A stretch of DNA of 5,549 nucleotides from JANYJJ01 sp031386065 (GTDB lineage: Bacteria > Pseudomonadota > Gammaproteobacteria > Burkholderiales > Burkholderiaceae_C): the NCBI GenBank assembly GCA_031386065.1, contig JANNBZ010000159.1, positions 1 through 5,549 on the forward strand, in the 5' to 3' direction. Numbering within the stretch: the stretch's first letter is position 1; every line of letters begins with the position of its first letter. Both the position numbers and the translations under genes were made by a program. The notes under the pieces were generated by a model. It saw only the letters and a list, made by a program, of their open reading frames with translations, was not told the DNA's origin and searched no databases. Of this stretch, positions 5,267 through 5,549 are shown piece by piece.

Positions 5267-5549
5267 TCAGCGCAGTGCGGTCTGCTTCCCGGCATCCGGC
5301 GCCGCTTGCAGCAGCAGCACAAAGTCGGTGGCAGCCTTGCGAATGGCGATTTCGGCCGCTGCCAGCTTGCTGAAACGAACCATCAGTTCCGTCACGGGTG
5401 CGCGCCAGCCGGGCGTCAAAGCCGCAAGCTGGCGCCCGGTCTGCGGGTCGACGGCTTCGATCTCCATCGCCGCGCCGCCGCGCTCCAGCGGAATGGTCAG
5501 CACCAGCGAACTCAGGGTGTTGAGCAGCGGCGATACGGTCTCAACGCGG
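5267..5549 (-). CDS. DUF3313-like envelope protein, C-terminal part
   Basis: The frame is open from the right edge to TGA at 5267-5269 and gives the last 93 residues; the N-terminus lies outside the window. A GTG at 5501-5503 could look like a start, but the frame runs on upstream with coding-like sequence (ETVSPLLNTLSSL), so it is internal. The segment GGAAMEIEAVDPQTGRQLAAL, a strand followed by a turn, resembles the C-terminal half of DUF3313 lipoproteins, where the protein describes modification of a 'D-x-x-T-G' turn. After it comes an amphipathic helix (TELMVRFSKLAAAEIAIRKAATDFVLLLQ). If the assignment holds, the missing N-terminus should carry a lipoprotein signal. Coding status is secure from codon use and from close spacing to the next gene; the family call is tentative. 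It is the upstream gene of the envelope operon, so the operon promoter is out of view. Confidence 0.6.
   Translation of the reverse strand, partial: RVETVSPLLNTLSSLVLTIPLERGGAAMEIEAVDPQTGRQLAALTPGWRAPVTELMVRFSKLAAAEIAIRKAATDFVLLLQAAPDAGKQTALR

Noticed and set aside
5221..5322. Upstream extension of the barrel gene to 5322
   Set aside because: It would overlap the end of the DUF3313-like gene and put a Cys/Arg/Pro-rich leader in front of the signal peptide. The AAGGGA site supports 5220.
1..5549. CRISPR array, insertion sequence, tRNA, rRNA or defence genes
   Set aside because: No regularly spaced repeats, transposase motifs, cloverleaf sequences or known defence domains are visible on either strand.

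Overview
The window looks like chromosomal DNA of a high-GC proteobacterium. A betaproteobacterium of the Burkholderiales type is the most likely host. This rests on the high GC, strong G/C preference at third codon positions in the real genes, a typical proteobacterial GlmS C-terminus, Gram-negative envelope genes (cleavable signal peptides, an outer-membrane beta-barrel ending in Phe) and the style of the intergenic sequence. The genus cannot be fixed from sequence alone.

Layout. The + strand carries only the 3' end of glmS (1-288). Every other gene is on the - strand. Reading left to right these are: a membrane-anchored class III nucleotidyl cyclase (835-1923), a secreted alpha/beta hydrolase of the dienelactone-hydrolase-like type (2213-3229), a CPBP/CAAX-type intramembrane protease (3701-4579), a small outer-membrane beta-barrel protein (4618-5220), and the C-terminal part of a DUF3313-like envelope protein running off the right edge (5267 to beyond 5549).

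The last three form a compact cluster transcribed right to left with gaps of 46 and 37 bases, so they are probably one operon concerned with the cell envelope. The cyclase and the hydrolase are separated from each other and from that operon by long gaps and are probably independent units. glmS and the cyclase converge.

Three long gaps (289-834, 1924-2212, 3230-3700) hold no convincing gene. The first holds a chain of inverted repeats, including a nested 59-base structure at 706-764. The second is bracketed by an exact 11-base direct repeat and contains a perfect 9-bp inverted repeat. Their texture resembles small dispersed, structured intergenic elements seen in Burkholderiales genomes. That is an impression from memory, not a search result.

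No CRISPR array, insertion sequence, tRNA, rRNA, toxin-antitoxin pair or defence system is visible. I did not find a convincing new multi-gene system. The best leads are the structured convergent intergenic region, the hairpin that covers the cyclase ribosome-binding site, the unusual substrate-selecting residues of the cyclase, and the DUF3313-like / beta-barrel / CPBP protease operon.
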